Below, piece after piece: positions 29,754 to 36,847 of a stretch of 36,847 nt of DNA (within the stretch, counting starts at the first letter, position 1; every line of letters begins with the position of its first letter). Made by a program: the position numbers and the translations under genes. The notes under the pieces are model-generated. The model was not told the origin of the DNA, did no database searches, and saw only the letters and a program-made list of their open reading frames with translations. Source of the DNA: Oscillospiraceae bacterium (lineage in GTDB: Bacteria; Bacillota; Clostridia; Oscillospirales; Oscillospiraceae); assembly GCA_022793095.1 (NCBI GenBank), contig JAAWCD010000121.1, positions 1 through 36,847 of the forward strand, read 5' to 3'.

Positions 29754-30755
29754 TCACACGGCCTCCGCGCTGGTGTTTTTTCCGCCCTCTTCGGAGATGC
29801 TCTTCTTACGGCTGACACTGCGGGTCTGGAGGATATCCAGCGCAATCGCCAGGAACAGAATCGCGCCCTTTACCACCATCTGCCAGTAGTCATTGACTCC
29901 AATGATGGTCAGTCCGTTAAACAGCACGTTGATCACCAGGATGCCCATAATGGCGTTGGACATCTTGCCGTTGCCGCCGCTGAGGAGTACCCCGCCCAGA
30001 ACGCAGCCGATGATGCAGTCAAAGGAGTAGGTCCCGTTGGCGGTGCTGGCAGTTGCAACCATGGTGCGGGACATCAGAATGATGGCCCCGATTGCGATGA
30101 ATACGCCGGCCACAGCGTGGGTCATGATGTTGACTTTCACCACGTTGATACCAGCCAGGCGGGCCGCCTCACGGTTGCCGCCAATGGCATAGACATGACG
30201 GCCGAAACGGGTCTTGCCCAACACAAAGGAGGCCACAACAGCGCAGGCAATAAAAATGAAGATAATGCTGGGAATCGTGCCAAACACCAGGGTTTGGGAA
30301 ATGGCGCCAAACGCGGTAGGCAGACCATAGATTGTGGCCGCGCCCACGGTCAGATAGCAGACGCCGGTCCAAACGTAGTTGATTGCCAGCGTGGTGACAA
30401 ACATGGTGGTGTGCAGCAGTTCGGACAAAACCGCGTTGAGAACCCCTGTCAGCACCCCAACGGCGATACCTGCCAGAATACACACTGGAATGGGAATCCC
30501 GTTGAGCATCATAGTGGAGACGAGAATGGTAATAATAGCCATTCTTGACGCGCAGGACAGGTCGATGGCGCCGGTGAGCAGCATCATTGTAACGCCGCAT
30601 GAGAGAACGCCGGTAACGCTGGCCTGCTTAAGAATATTGAACAAGGTCGTCGTTGTAAAGAATGTATTGGGAGAAGCGATGGAAAAACCCACTGCCAAGA
30701 TAATCAGCAGGGCGTACATGCCAAACTTCTTCCACAGCATAAAAAATCGATTCAT
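29754..30755 (-). CDS. RbsC-type ABC importer permease
   Basis: 333 residues with about nine or ten membrane helices, BPD_transp_2 family. Typical stretches are VLSCGVTMMLLTGAIDLSCASRMAIITILVS (family GVDLSVG region), TLAINYVWTGVCYLT, FGRHVYAIGGNREAARLAGINV (the cytoplasmic coupling loop) and GCVLGGVLLSGGNGKMSNAIMGILVINVLFNGL. It forms the membrane channel for the sugar-type importer with the ATPase just upstream (21-base gap). The substrate class includes ribose, galactose, autoinducer-2 and other polyols or nucleosides and cannot be narrowed here. ATG 30755 follows AGAGAGGATG. Last gene of the operon. Confidence 0.92.
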   Translation of the reverse strand: MNRFFMLWKKFGMYALLIILAVGFSIASPNTFFTTTTLFNILKQASVTGVLSCGVTMMLLTGAIDLSCASRMAIITILVSTMMLNGIPIPVCILAGIAVGVLTGVLNAVLSELLHTTMFVTTLAINYVWTGVCYLTVGAATIYGLPTAFGAISQTLVFGTIPSIIFIFIACAVVASFVLGKTRFGRHVYAIGGNREAARLAGINVVKVNIMTHAVAGVFIAIGAIILMSRTMVATASTANGTYSFDCIIGCVLGGVLLSGGNGKMSNAIMGILVINVLFNGLTIIGVNDYWQMVVKGAILFLAIALDILQTRSVSRKKSISEEGGKNTSAEAV

Positions 30756-30776
30756 TCCGGTTCATCCTCTCTGTTC

Positions 30777-32270
30777 TTACTCGCGTACACCGGAGGCCAG
30801 GGTCAGGACCCGCTCCTGGCTGAACTGACCGCGCTCCAGGATTCCCATCTGGTGTCCCTCGTGCAGCACCACAATCCGGTCGGAAAGGCCCAGGACTTCC
30901 TCCATCTCAGATGAAATCATAATGACGGATTTTCCTTCGTTCACCAGATTGCGGATGAGCTGGTATATTTCCTGCTTCGCGCCTACGTCGATGCCTCGGG
31001 TTGGCTCGTCAAAAATCAGGATCTCAGCATCCATAGCCAGCATTTTCGCCACAACCACCTTCTGCTGGTTGCCGCCGGAGAGGTTGGCGACAAGCTGGTC
31101 CAGGGACGGCGTCCGGATACGCAGCTTTTCCCGATAATTCTCCGCCAGCGCCTGCTCCTTTTTCGTGTCCACGATGAGGTTGTGCTTCATCAATTTCTTT
31201 TTCAGACAGCCAATGCTGATATTCCAGCGAATGGAGGAGTACAGAAACGCGCCGGTGCGCTTGCGGTCCTCCGGGACCAAACCCAGTCCCAGCTCCACGG
31301 CCTCGCTGGTAGAAGCGATGCGGACCTCTTTGCCGTTCAGGAATATCTTGCCGCTGTCCTTTTTCCGCGCGCCATACAAAAGCTCAATCGTCTCGGTCCG
31401 CCCGCATCCCAGCAGGCCGGCAAAACCCAGGATTTCTCCCTTGTGGAGGTCGAAGCTGATGTTTTCCACACCGTTTCCCGTGAGGTCCTCAACCCGCAGC
31501 ACTTCCTCGCCCAGGGGGAGTTCCCGCTCTGGGAACTTATTGCTCAGCTCCCGTCCAACCATATACCGAATCAGTTCCTGCTTGCTGGTTTGTGCGGTGT
31601 CCAGCGTCTTGATATACTGGCCGTCCCGCATAATCGTTACCCGGCCGGCCAGCGCGAAGATCTCTTCCAGGCGGTGGGAGATGTAGATGATTGTCACACC
31701 GCGCTGACGCAGCGATTGAATAATCTCAAACAGCTGACGGACCTCACTGGCCGTCAGGGGAGCCGTCGGCTCGTCCATAATCAGCAGCTTAATGTTTTTC
31801 ACCAGAGAACGCAGGATTTCCACAATCTGCTGGTGTCCCACGGTCAGAGACGCCACGCTTTGGCTGGGGTCCAGCTGCACGCCAATGGAGCGCATCGCCT
31901 CTGTTGCCTTCTGATTCATGTACTTGAAGTCAATCAGTCCGCGTTCCTTAGCATAGCTGCCCAGAAAAATATTTTCCGCCACAGACAGTCCAGGCACCAG
32001 ATTGAATTCCTGGTATATGACACCGATGCCAATATCCTGTGCGCCCTTTGGCGTCATATGGGAATGGCGATGTCCGTCGAAGGTGATTGAGCCGCTGTCC
32101 GGGACAATTGCGCCGGTAATGGACTTGATTAGCGTCGACTTTCCGGCGCCGTTTTCTCCAACGATGGCGTGGACCTCGCCGGCACGAACTTTGAGCGTCA
32201 TGTTATCCAGCGCTGTCACGCCCGGGTATGTCTTTGTCAAATGTTCGATTTCTAAGATATAGTCCGACAT
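30777..32270 (-). CDS. RbsA-type ABC importer ATPase with two nucleotide-binding domains
   Basis: 497 residues, usual size. First domain: Walker A GENGAGKST (39-47), Q-loop YQEFNL, signature-like LTVGHQQ, Walker B LLIMDEPTAPLT, H-loop YISHR. Second domain: degenerate Walker A GLLGCGRTET, signature LSGGNQQK, Walker B LIFDEPTRGIDVGAK. The asymmetry is normal for RbsA/MglA proteins. It powers uptake through the RbsC-type permease. It follows the substrate-binding lipoprotein after two stem-loops that may lower its expression relative to that protein. Confidence 0.95.
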   Translation of the reverse strand: MSDYILEIEHLTKTYPGVTALDNMTLKVRAGEVHAIVGENGAGKSTLIKSITGAIVPDSGSITFDGHRHSHMTPKGAQDIGIGVIYQEFNLVPGLSVAENIFLGSYAKERGLIDFKYMNQKATEAMRSIGVQLDPSQSVASLTVGHQQIVEILRSLVKNIKLLIMDEPTAPLTASEVRQLFEIIQSLRQRGVTIIYISHRLEEIFALAGRVTIMRDGQYIKTLDTAQTSKQELIRYMVGRELSNKFPERELPLGEEVLRVEDLTGNGVENISFDLHKGEILGFAGLLGCGRTETIELLYGARKKDSGKIFLNGKEVRIASTSEAVELGLGLVPEDRKRTGAFLYSSIRWNISIGCLKKKLMKHNLIVDTKKEQALAENYREKLRIRTPSLDQLVANLSGGNQQKVVVAKMLAMDAEILIFDEPTRGIDVGAKQEIYQLIRNLVNEGKSVIMISSEMEEVLGLSDRIVVLHEGHQMGILERGQFSQERVLTLASGVRE

Positions 32271-32301
32271 CGCTTGCTTCCTTTCTGTCTAAAAGGTCTC
32301 C

Positions 32302-32367
32302 CTCCCGGCTGCCGGGAGCGGTTTTAGAGGGGAGGGCGGGACCGGACGGACAAAGCCCGGTCCCGCC
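32302..32367 (-). promoter_or_regulatory. Two stem-loops between binding-protein and ATPase genes
   Basis: CTCCCGGC/GCCGGGAG (32302-32318) and GGCGGGACCGG (32335-32345) with its complement (32357-32367). Such hairpins after a binding-protein gene typically protect the 3' end of its mRNA and cut read-through, giving more binding protein than ATPase. Confidence 0.65.
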
Positions 32368-32373
32368 GGAGCG

Positions 32374-33537
32374 TTAGTTGCTGGGAGTATAGTAGGTGAA
32401 GACGTTCTCGGGGGTAACGGTGACATAATAGTCCTTCAAGGCATAGCCCATGGCTTGGACCTCTTCCTCCGTAAAGTCAATCATGACACCCTGCTTGGCT
32501 GCGCCCACCAGCACAGGAATCAGCTCAATCAGCGCATCAGCGGCCTGATAGTGGTCGATGAGGGCAGAGCCTTGAACATAGCCGTCCGCACCGTCGTTGT
32601 ACATCAAAGAGCACACAGCGCCCGTGGCGTCAAAGCCCCAGATGCTCAGGTATTCCGAGCAGGGGTATACTCCGCTGATACAAGTCTGATATGTGCCGGT
32701 TACGTCATTGTCGATTTGGGTTAGAATGACCTCCACATTGGGGTACGTGGTAAGCACGGTCTCCGTCTGAGTCAGGCAGACGGCCTCATTGTTGGCCTCA
32801 TACCGCTCCAAGAGCTTGAACCGGCCGTCTTCCTTCAGCACATCCAGCGCGCCCTCGATCCGGGCAAGCTGCTCGCCTCCAGCGGAGTTCTGGTAGACAA
32901 CCACAGGGATCTCGCTCAGCGTATCAAAATAGCTGGCGTTTCCATTTACATAATCCACAATGGACTCACCGAGGGTGCGGCCTGCTTCGTAGTAAGAGGT
33001 ACCCAGGTAGTAGTGACCGCTCCCCGTGGTGGGATCAAAGGCGTAGGAGAGGATGGGCACATGGTACTGATCCCAGTAGGTCTGAAGATAAGGGGTAATG
33101 GCTGAGGGCGTGATGGGATAATACAGAATCAGGTCATACTTTCCAGAAGCCAGGGCGGATTCCATGGTGGTAATCATGCTCTCGTCGCTGTAGGCCGGGG
33201 GGCCGAGCAGCTCGATACTGATGTTGTAGTCGCCCAGGGCGGGCTCAAACACGGCCTGGGAATTGGGGAAGTATTCGGCCAGCGTGGTGCAGACCAGATA
33301 CAGCACATTGATATGGTCTTTGTATCGATACTCGTCGTATTGTTCCAGGAAACGGAACAGCTCATACGTAAAGCTCTCCTGCGCCGGGCTGCTGCCCGGC
33401 GCGCTGGTTTGGGTGCCGCTGTCAGCTGGAGGCGTGGAAGAGCCGCTGGGGGAAGAAGAAGGCTTTCCACAGGCGGTCAGGGACAGAACAAGGATACACG
33501 CCAGGGCGAGTGCAAGATATTTTTTCATTCTCAGCAT
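32374..33537 (-). CDS. Sugar-type substrate-binding lipoprotein
   Basis: 387 residues. The lipoprotein signal MLRMKKYLALALACILVLSLTAC has a lipobox (LTAC, Cys23), followed by a Ser/Pro/Gly linker to about 55, then a Peripla_BP_4-like domain (INVLYLVCTTLAEYF, SGKYDLILYYPITPSAITPYL, VPILSYAFDPTTG, VVVYQNSAGGEQLARIEGALDVL, NVEVILTQIDNDVTGTYQ, GYVQGSALIDHYQAADALIELI). It catches the ligand at the cell surface and passes it to the RbsC/RbsA-type importer. Sequence between the strands is diverged from ribose-binding proteins, so the ligand is unknown. AGGAGG lies before ATG 33537. Confidence 0.9.
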   Translation of the reverse strand: MLRMKKYLALALACILVLSLTACGKPSSSPSGSSTPPADSGTQTSAPGSSPAQESFTYELFRFLEQYDEYRYKDHINVLYLVCTTLAEYFPNSQAVFEPALGDYNISIELLGPPAYSDESMITTMESALASGKYDLILYYPITPSAITPYLQTYWDQYHVPILSYAFDPTTGSGHYYLGTSYYEAGRTLGESIVDYVNGNASYFDTLSEIPVVVYQNSAGGEQLARIEGALDVLKEDGRFKLLERYEANNEAVCLTQTETVLTTYPNVEVILTQIDNDVTGTYQTCISGVYPCSEYLSIWGFDATGAVCSLMYNDGADGYVQGSALIDHYQAADALIELIPVLVGAAKQGVMIDFTEEEVQAMGYALKDYYVTVTPENVFTYYTPSN

Positions 33538-33620
33538 CAGTAGGTCCTCCTTTTTGTTTTGTAGGCCGTTCCTTTTATCTCATACCGGCGCAGGGCCGGC
33601 ATGAAATCTTCTCTTCACCG

Positions 33621-34670
33621 TCAGCGCTGATACAGCGCGTACTGGAATAGGGCACAGTCAAACAGGTCCATAAGGTCCGTCCCGCCCAGAGGCAGCTTTC
33701 CCTTCTCAATGTTGCTGACAATCTCAACAACCTTATCGTTGAACGGGGTGTCAATGCTATGCTTGTCGCCTACCTGGCAAACATAGCCATTTATCATATT
33801 GACCTCTGTCAGCTGGCCCTTCTCCAGGTCCTGAAGCATGCTGGCTTTCGCCGGGCGCAGGCCGTCATACATTTCTAGGAATTTCTGCTGGCTCTCATCG
33901 AACATGGCCTGATCTTTCAGCTCCAGGTAATCCGGCGTTTCAGGCATCCCCAGCAGGGGCGGTAGCCGGAACCCCTCTGCCTCGCAGCATCGCTTGACCT
34001 CCCGGCCCAGATAGCTCAGGCAGGCACGGGATACGGGGTCGTCCAGCACCTCGCCGAACGTCCGGGCGCACACGGCTGACATTCCGCTCATGCAGGCGTT
34101 GTTGACCAGCTTTCCCCAGCGGGAATCCATCAGACTGGCGGACACTCGAACCGGTCCCATGTACTCCAAAACAGAAGCTACCATTTGGATCCGTTGTCCA
34201 ATGACGCCGTCGATCTCTCCAATCTCAAACAGATGGTCGCTTTTGGTGATATCCTGGGTAAGCTCAGAGACACCAGGCCCCTGAAAGGTCGCCCCCCAAA
34301 GCACCGTCCCGCCCACCGTGCGCTCTTTACCAACGTAGCTGGCTACGAAGGGTTCCGGAACGCCGTTCTGGAGCGTACAGACCGTGCTGTCCTCCCGCAG
34401 GTGGGGCAGAAGCCTGGGCAGCACCTCCTGGTTTGCCAACTGCTTGGTAAACAGGAATATCACATCGTACATTCCCTCCATTTGCTCTGGAGTGATCGCC
34501 TTGACCGGAACGTTCAGGTCTGCGCTCCCCACAATACGTGCGCCATTGGCGTTCAACGCGTCCACATGGGCCTGGTAGCTGTCCACCAGTTCCACAGGAC
34601 AGCCATTTTTCGTCAGGTATGCGCCCAGCACGGTGCCCATGGCTCCACAGCCTAAAATTGCAGCCTTCAA
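33621..34670 (-). CDS. Ketopantoate-reductase-family (ApbA/PanE) dehydrogenase
   Basis: 349 residues. N-terminal Rossmann motif ILGCGAMGTVLGAYL (4-18), then LFTKQLANQ and TVCTLQNGVPEPFVASYVG typical of PanE, and the C-terminal domain with SRWGKLVNNACMSGMSAV (catalytic Lys position) and TEVNMINGYVCQVGDKHSIDTPFN (conserved Glu). PanE reduces 2-dehydropantoate with NADPH in coenzyme A synthesis, but the family includes many 2-oxo-acid reductases. Placement directly before a binding-protein-dependent importer and after an esterase suggests a catabolic role with the imported compound (inference). The start is TTG at 34670, 8 bases after AGGAGG; the frame is open further upstream without a binding site. 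Confidence 0.85.
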   Translation of the reverse strand: MKAAILGCGAMGTVLGAYLTKNGCPVELVDSYQAHVDALNANGARIVGSADLNVPVKAITPEQMEGMYDVIFLFTKQLANQEVLPRLLPHLREDSTVCTLQNGVPEPFVASYVGKERTVGGTVLWGATFQGPGVSELTQDITKSDHLFEIGEIDGVIGQRIQMVASVLEYMGPVRVSASLMDSRWGKLVNNACMSGMSAVCARTFGEVLDDPVSRACLSYLGREVKRCCEAEGFRLPPLLGMPETPDYLELKDQAMFDESQQKFLEMYDGLRPAKASMLQDLEKGQLTEVNMINGYVCQVGDKHSIDTPFNDKVVEIVSNIEKGKLPLGGTDLMDLFDCALFQYALYQR

Positions 34671-34784
34671 ATGGGTTTCCTCCTTTATCGTTTTTGGACA
34701 TATGGCTTTGTATCTGCTTCTGCCACAAATAATCTGCAAATTCCATGCCAAGCGCTCAAAGGACGGCTGTGGCACATGTATTGA

Positions 34785-34870
34785 TTGATTTGTCAAATTC
34801 TTTAAGTCGAAAACGATTATCTTAACCCGAATTTGACAATATCACGCGGGATATTGTCAAATTCGACTTA
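34785..34870. promoter_or_regulatory. Palindrome and repeated TTTGACAA sites upstream of the reductase/importer operon
   Basis: A perfect 16-bp-arm palindrome (CGAATTTGACAATATC at 34828-34843, complement at 34850-34865) sits right after the esterase stop. TAAGTCGA (34803-34810) and TCGACTTA (34863-34870) form an outer pair. A third GAATTTGACAA copy lies on the minus strand at 34800-34790. It is either a terminator without a T-tract or a repressor operator array; TTGACA in each copy could also serve as -35. Confidence 0.6.
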
Positions 34871-36418
34871 CCCTTTGCCAGAGGAAGTGGGGTTGACCTG
34901 AATGCTCATGGCATAGGGGAACGGGGAACGTGTGGCTTCATTTTTGGACAGCAGGGATGTATCAGGGGAGATCATCCCGTCATCTTTGTCCCCAAAGTGC
35001 ATAAATCTGATCGTTTCCCCTCCGGCGGGCTCCCAGATGGTCAGGCCAGGACCGTTGGGATTACCCGTCTTGACGAAGTGCGAGAGATAGGAAATCATTG
35101 CCTCGGAGATGCGGCAGTCCGTCTCATCCACCACCCGCCTGCTGCGGCAGAGCGTGCCGAACATGTAGTACAAATCTCCTGCGTGGAATGCGCCGAAGGT
35201 CTTATCTATCTGCCGGTCAAAATAATACAGATAGACGGGCGCCCCGCCCGCTCGCGCCCGCTGGGCAGCGTACTCCGCAGCGGCTTTGTACAGCGTATAC
35301 GGCCACATATCCTCGCTGAGCATCCCAATGATAACAGGGATGTCCTGTACTGCGCCGCTGTCCAGCGCCTCAGTGACGCCGCACATCAATTCCCTGCCGT
35401 TGACGGTGGGCGCGGCCGTGCCGCCGCATTTGAGCCAGGCGGAGTACAGCTGCTTGGCATCCACCGTTTTCAGCTCCTGGATGCTCTGTGCGCCCAGCAA
35501 ATTCTTCACCTGCCGCCATTCCCCCTCAATCACGCCGGGAGAAACCGGGGTGTTGAGCGCCCTCAGGTCTCCGCCGCCGCTCATCATAACCGCGCCGCTG
35601 AGCAGCCCCTCCTCAATCAGGGGAGAGATCAGCAAATCCTGCACACTCACCGCCCCCGCGCTTTCCCCCATCACAGTGATCCGGGAAGGGTCTCCGCCAT
35701 AATCCGCGATGTTATCGCGTATCCAGTGCAGGGCGGCCGCCTGATCGGCCAGTGCCAGGTTGCCGGTAAATCCGTCTCCGTAAACCTGGTGAAAGGGGCC
35801 CAGGCGGTAGTTGATGGCCACCATAACAATTCCGCGGCGGGCAAATGCCTCGCCGTCAATGACGGTGTCGGTATTGCTGCCTGTGAGGAAGGAGCCGCCG
35901 TGAATATAAACGAGTACAGGACCGTTTTCTCCGCTGTCCGGGGCCCAGATGTTCAGAAACAGACAGTCCTCACTGTATGCCCCTGGATACTGGAAGGTGG
36001 ACTCGTCAAGGTAGAATTGGCTGACATTGCTCTCCGCCATGTTGTAGAACCCATAGTATTGGGGGGCGCGGCTGCCCCAGACGCTTGCGTCATAGGTCCC
36101 CTCCCAGCCTGTGACAGGTACTGGGAGCTCAAACCGCTCCGCCACAGCGTAACGGATACCGCGCCACTCGGTATAGCCGTCCCGCTGGATGCCGGTAACC
36201 TCGCCACAGGCTGTATTGATGGTGATCCGTTCGTCCATACCAGGCTGGCGGTCTGCTTCCTCCTGTGTCATTTTGCTTGTGCGGATCATTGGAAATGAAC
36301 CGGGGGAAGCGTCCTCCGCCCTTTGTGCGTAATCTGCCGCCGGACCACAGGCGGCCAGGAGCAGAGGAGCCGCGCACAGAAACGCCGCTGCAATTTTTTT
36401 CGTCTTATCCATTTTCAT
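34868..36418 (-). CDS. Lipoprotein type-B carboxylesterase
   Basis: About 516 residues. A lipoprotein signal (IAAAFLCAAPLLLAAC) anchors the enzyme outside the cell. Family landmarks: the YSEDCLFLNIWAP segment, oxyanion loop YIHGGSF, the nucleophile elbow ITVMGESAGAVS, a C-terminal histidine motif AFHAGDLYYMFGTL and HFVKTGNPNGPG. These match the carboxylesterase/para-nitrobenzyl esterase family, which hydrolyses small ester substrates. Upstream of an importer and a reductase on the same strand, it may release the imported compound from an ester (inference). Start: ATG 36418 after AGGGTGA; GTG 36424 and ATG 36412 are alternatives. Confidence 0.92.
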   Translation of the reverse strand: MKMDKTKKIAAAFLCAAPLLLAACGPAADYAQRAEDASPGSFPMIRTSKMTQEEADRQPGMDERITINTACGEVTGIQRDGYTEWRGIRYAVAERFELPVPVTGWEGTYDASVWGSRAPQYYGFYNMAESNVSQFYLDESTFQYPGAYSEDCLFLNIWAPDSGENGPVLVYIHGGSFLTGSNTDTVIDGEAFARRGIVMVAINYRLGPFHQVYGDGFTGNLALADQAAALHWIRDNIADYGGDPSRITVMGESAGAVSVQDLLISPLIEEGLLSGAVMMSGGGDLRALNTPVSPGVIEGEWRQVKNLLGAQSIQELKTVDAKQLYSAWLKCGGTAAPTVNGRELMCGVTEALDSGAVQDIPVIIGMLSEDMWPYTLYKAAAEYAAQRARAGGAPVYLYYFDRQIDKTFGAFHAGDLYYMFGTLCRSRRVVDETDCRISEAMISYLSHFVKTGNPNGPGLTIWEPAGGETIRFMHFGDKDDGMISPDTSLLSKNEATRSPFPYAMSIQVNPTSSGKG

Positions 36419-36424
36419 GTTCAC

Positions 36425-36847
36425 CCTGCCTTATAGTTTACCGTCTGAAGGCTTAGATCCTATCTCAACCTGATTCGCACGCATCCTGCCTGCATCGTTT
36501 GCGCCATGCTTCCCCAAAATCCCCGGCAATCCACAAAGGATTGCCTGCGGGTTTGGCTTCCCTTGACGAAAAATCTGACGGCGCAATCTGCGTACGCCGG
36601 ATTCTGGGATAGGCTCTTAAAAAACGGCATGTTTCAAGCCTTCAGCGTATTATGCCGCAGAAAGGCGCTTATTGCGGACGATAAGGCGCGTTACCGTCAG
36701 CGTCTTAGAGCCTGTTTAAAATCTCCAGGTGCGCCGGATAGGCCGGGATTTTTTCGCCCGGCAAGGAAAAAAGCGCAGGAATACTGGATGTATTCCGAGC
36801 ATTTTTAACGCGGCTGGACGGGAAAAGACCGGTTCAGACGGTGTGCC
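36425..36847. other. Gene-free right end with hairpin-rich, MITE-like sequence
   Basis: No gene is supported. Segment 36453-36621 begins TTAGATCCTATCTCA and ends GGGATAGGCTCTTA, imperfect terminal inverted repeats, with a central GGCAATCC-ACAAA-GGATTGCC hairpin (36525-36545). From 36710 a second element-like stretch starts GAGCCTGTTTAAAATC and runs off the window. No transposase is seen. The short open frame at 36506-36808 has no ribosome binding site or recognisable protein. The esterase promoter should lie within the first 60 bases, but no clear -35/-10 pair was found. Confidence 0.5.

Noticed and set aside
36506..36808. 100-residue frame at the right end
   Set aside because: It crosses the hairpin-rich MITE-like segment, lacks a ribosome binding site and resembles no protein.
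1..36847. tRNA or rRNA genes
   Set aside because: I saw no T-loop/acceptor pattern or conserved rRNA segment in the intergenic stretches by eye; a covariance-model scan was not possible here.

Overview
The window looks like chromosomal DNA of a spore-forming gut Clostridium of the Oscillospiraceae type (relatives of Oscillibacter, Flavonifractor and Intestinimonas). The evidence is a clear spo0A, a giant S-layer-type protein with three SLH domains, an FMN riboswitch driving a RibU-type riboflavin importer, GC-rich coding sequence with strong AAGGAGG-type ribosome binding sites, and Firmicutes-type transport and regulatory families. The genus is inference. No rRNA, tRNA, CRISPR array, transposase or integrase was recognised.

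Layout. 1-2.3 kb: a 142-bp repeat, then a membrane-anchored alpha/beta hydrolase and a PpiC-like foldase (minus strand). 2.4-8.4 kb: a candidate reductive catabolic locus made of a GntP-type permease, a divergent ferredoxin-FAD reductase, a GltD-like NAD(P)H flavoprotein and a SnoaL/NTF2-fold protein. 8.7-13.1 kb: an AT-rich orphan gene, a PucR/CdaR-type regulator, an AEC-family transporter and malQ, the last enclosed by inverted copies of a dispersed repeat. 13.4-19.4 kb: a phage-tail-like small protein and a 1,720-residue SLH protein, preceded by the second copy of the 142-bp repeat. 19.5-21.6 kb: two coupled membrane proteins of unknown function. 21.8-24.4 kb: a TetR regulator divergent from DegV with a compact double-palindrome operator, then spo0A. 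24.5-28.3 kb: an operon of a kinase-domain-only Hanks-type protein and two tandemly duplicated zinc-ribbon/TM/beta-helix proteins, divergent from an XRE regulator. 28.3-29.7 kb: FMN riboswitch, ribU and an FMN-binding split-barrel protein. 29.75-36.4 kb: a minus-strand set of lipoprotein carboxylesterase, PanE-family reductase, sugar-type substrate-binding lipoprotein, RbsA-type ATPase and RbsC-type permease. The last 420 bases are gene-free and hold hairpin-rich, MITE-like sequence.

How genes work together (inference unless stated). The permease, reductase, GltD-like and SnoaL genes look like import and reduction of a small organic acid or aromatic/steroid-like compound, with the GltD-like protein feeding electrons to the ferredoxin domain of the reductase. 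The esterase, importer and reductase set looks like extracellular de-esterification, uptake and reduction of a ligand that is not identified. The kinase, beta-helix pair and XRE set looks like a surface-linked signalling module. Two repeat families stand out: the 142-bp element in front of the S-layer gene, which predicts another such gene just left of the window, and a palindromic AAAGTTCTTTTT... element present at least eight times between genes.
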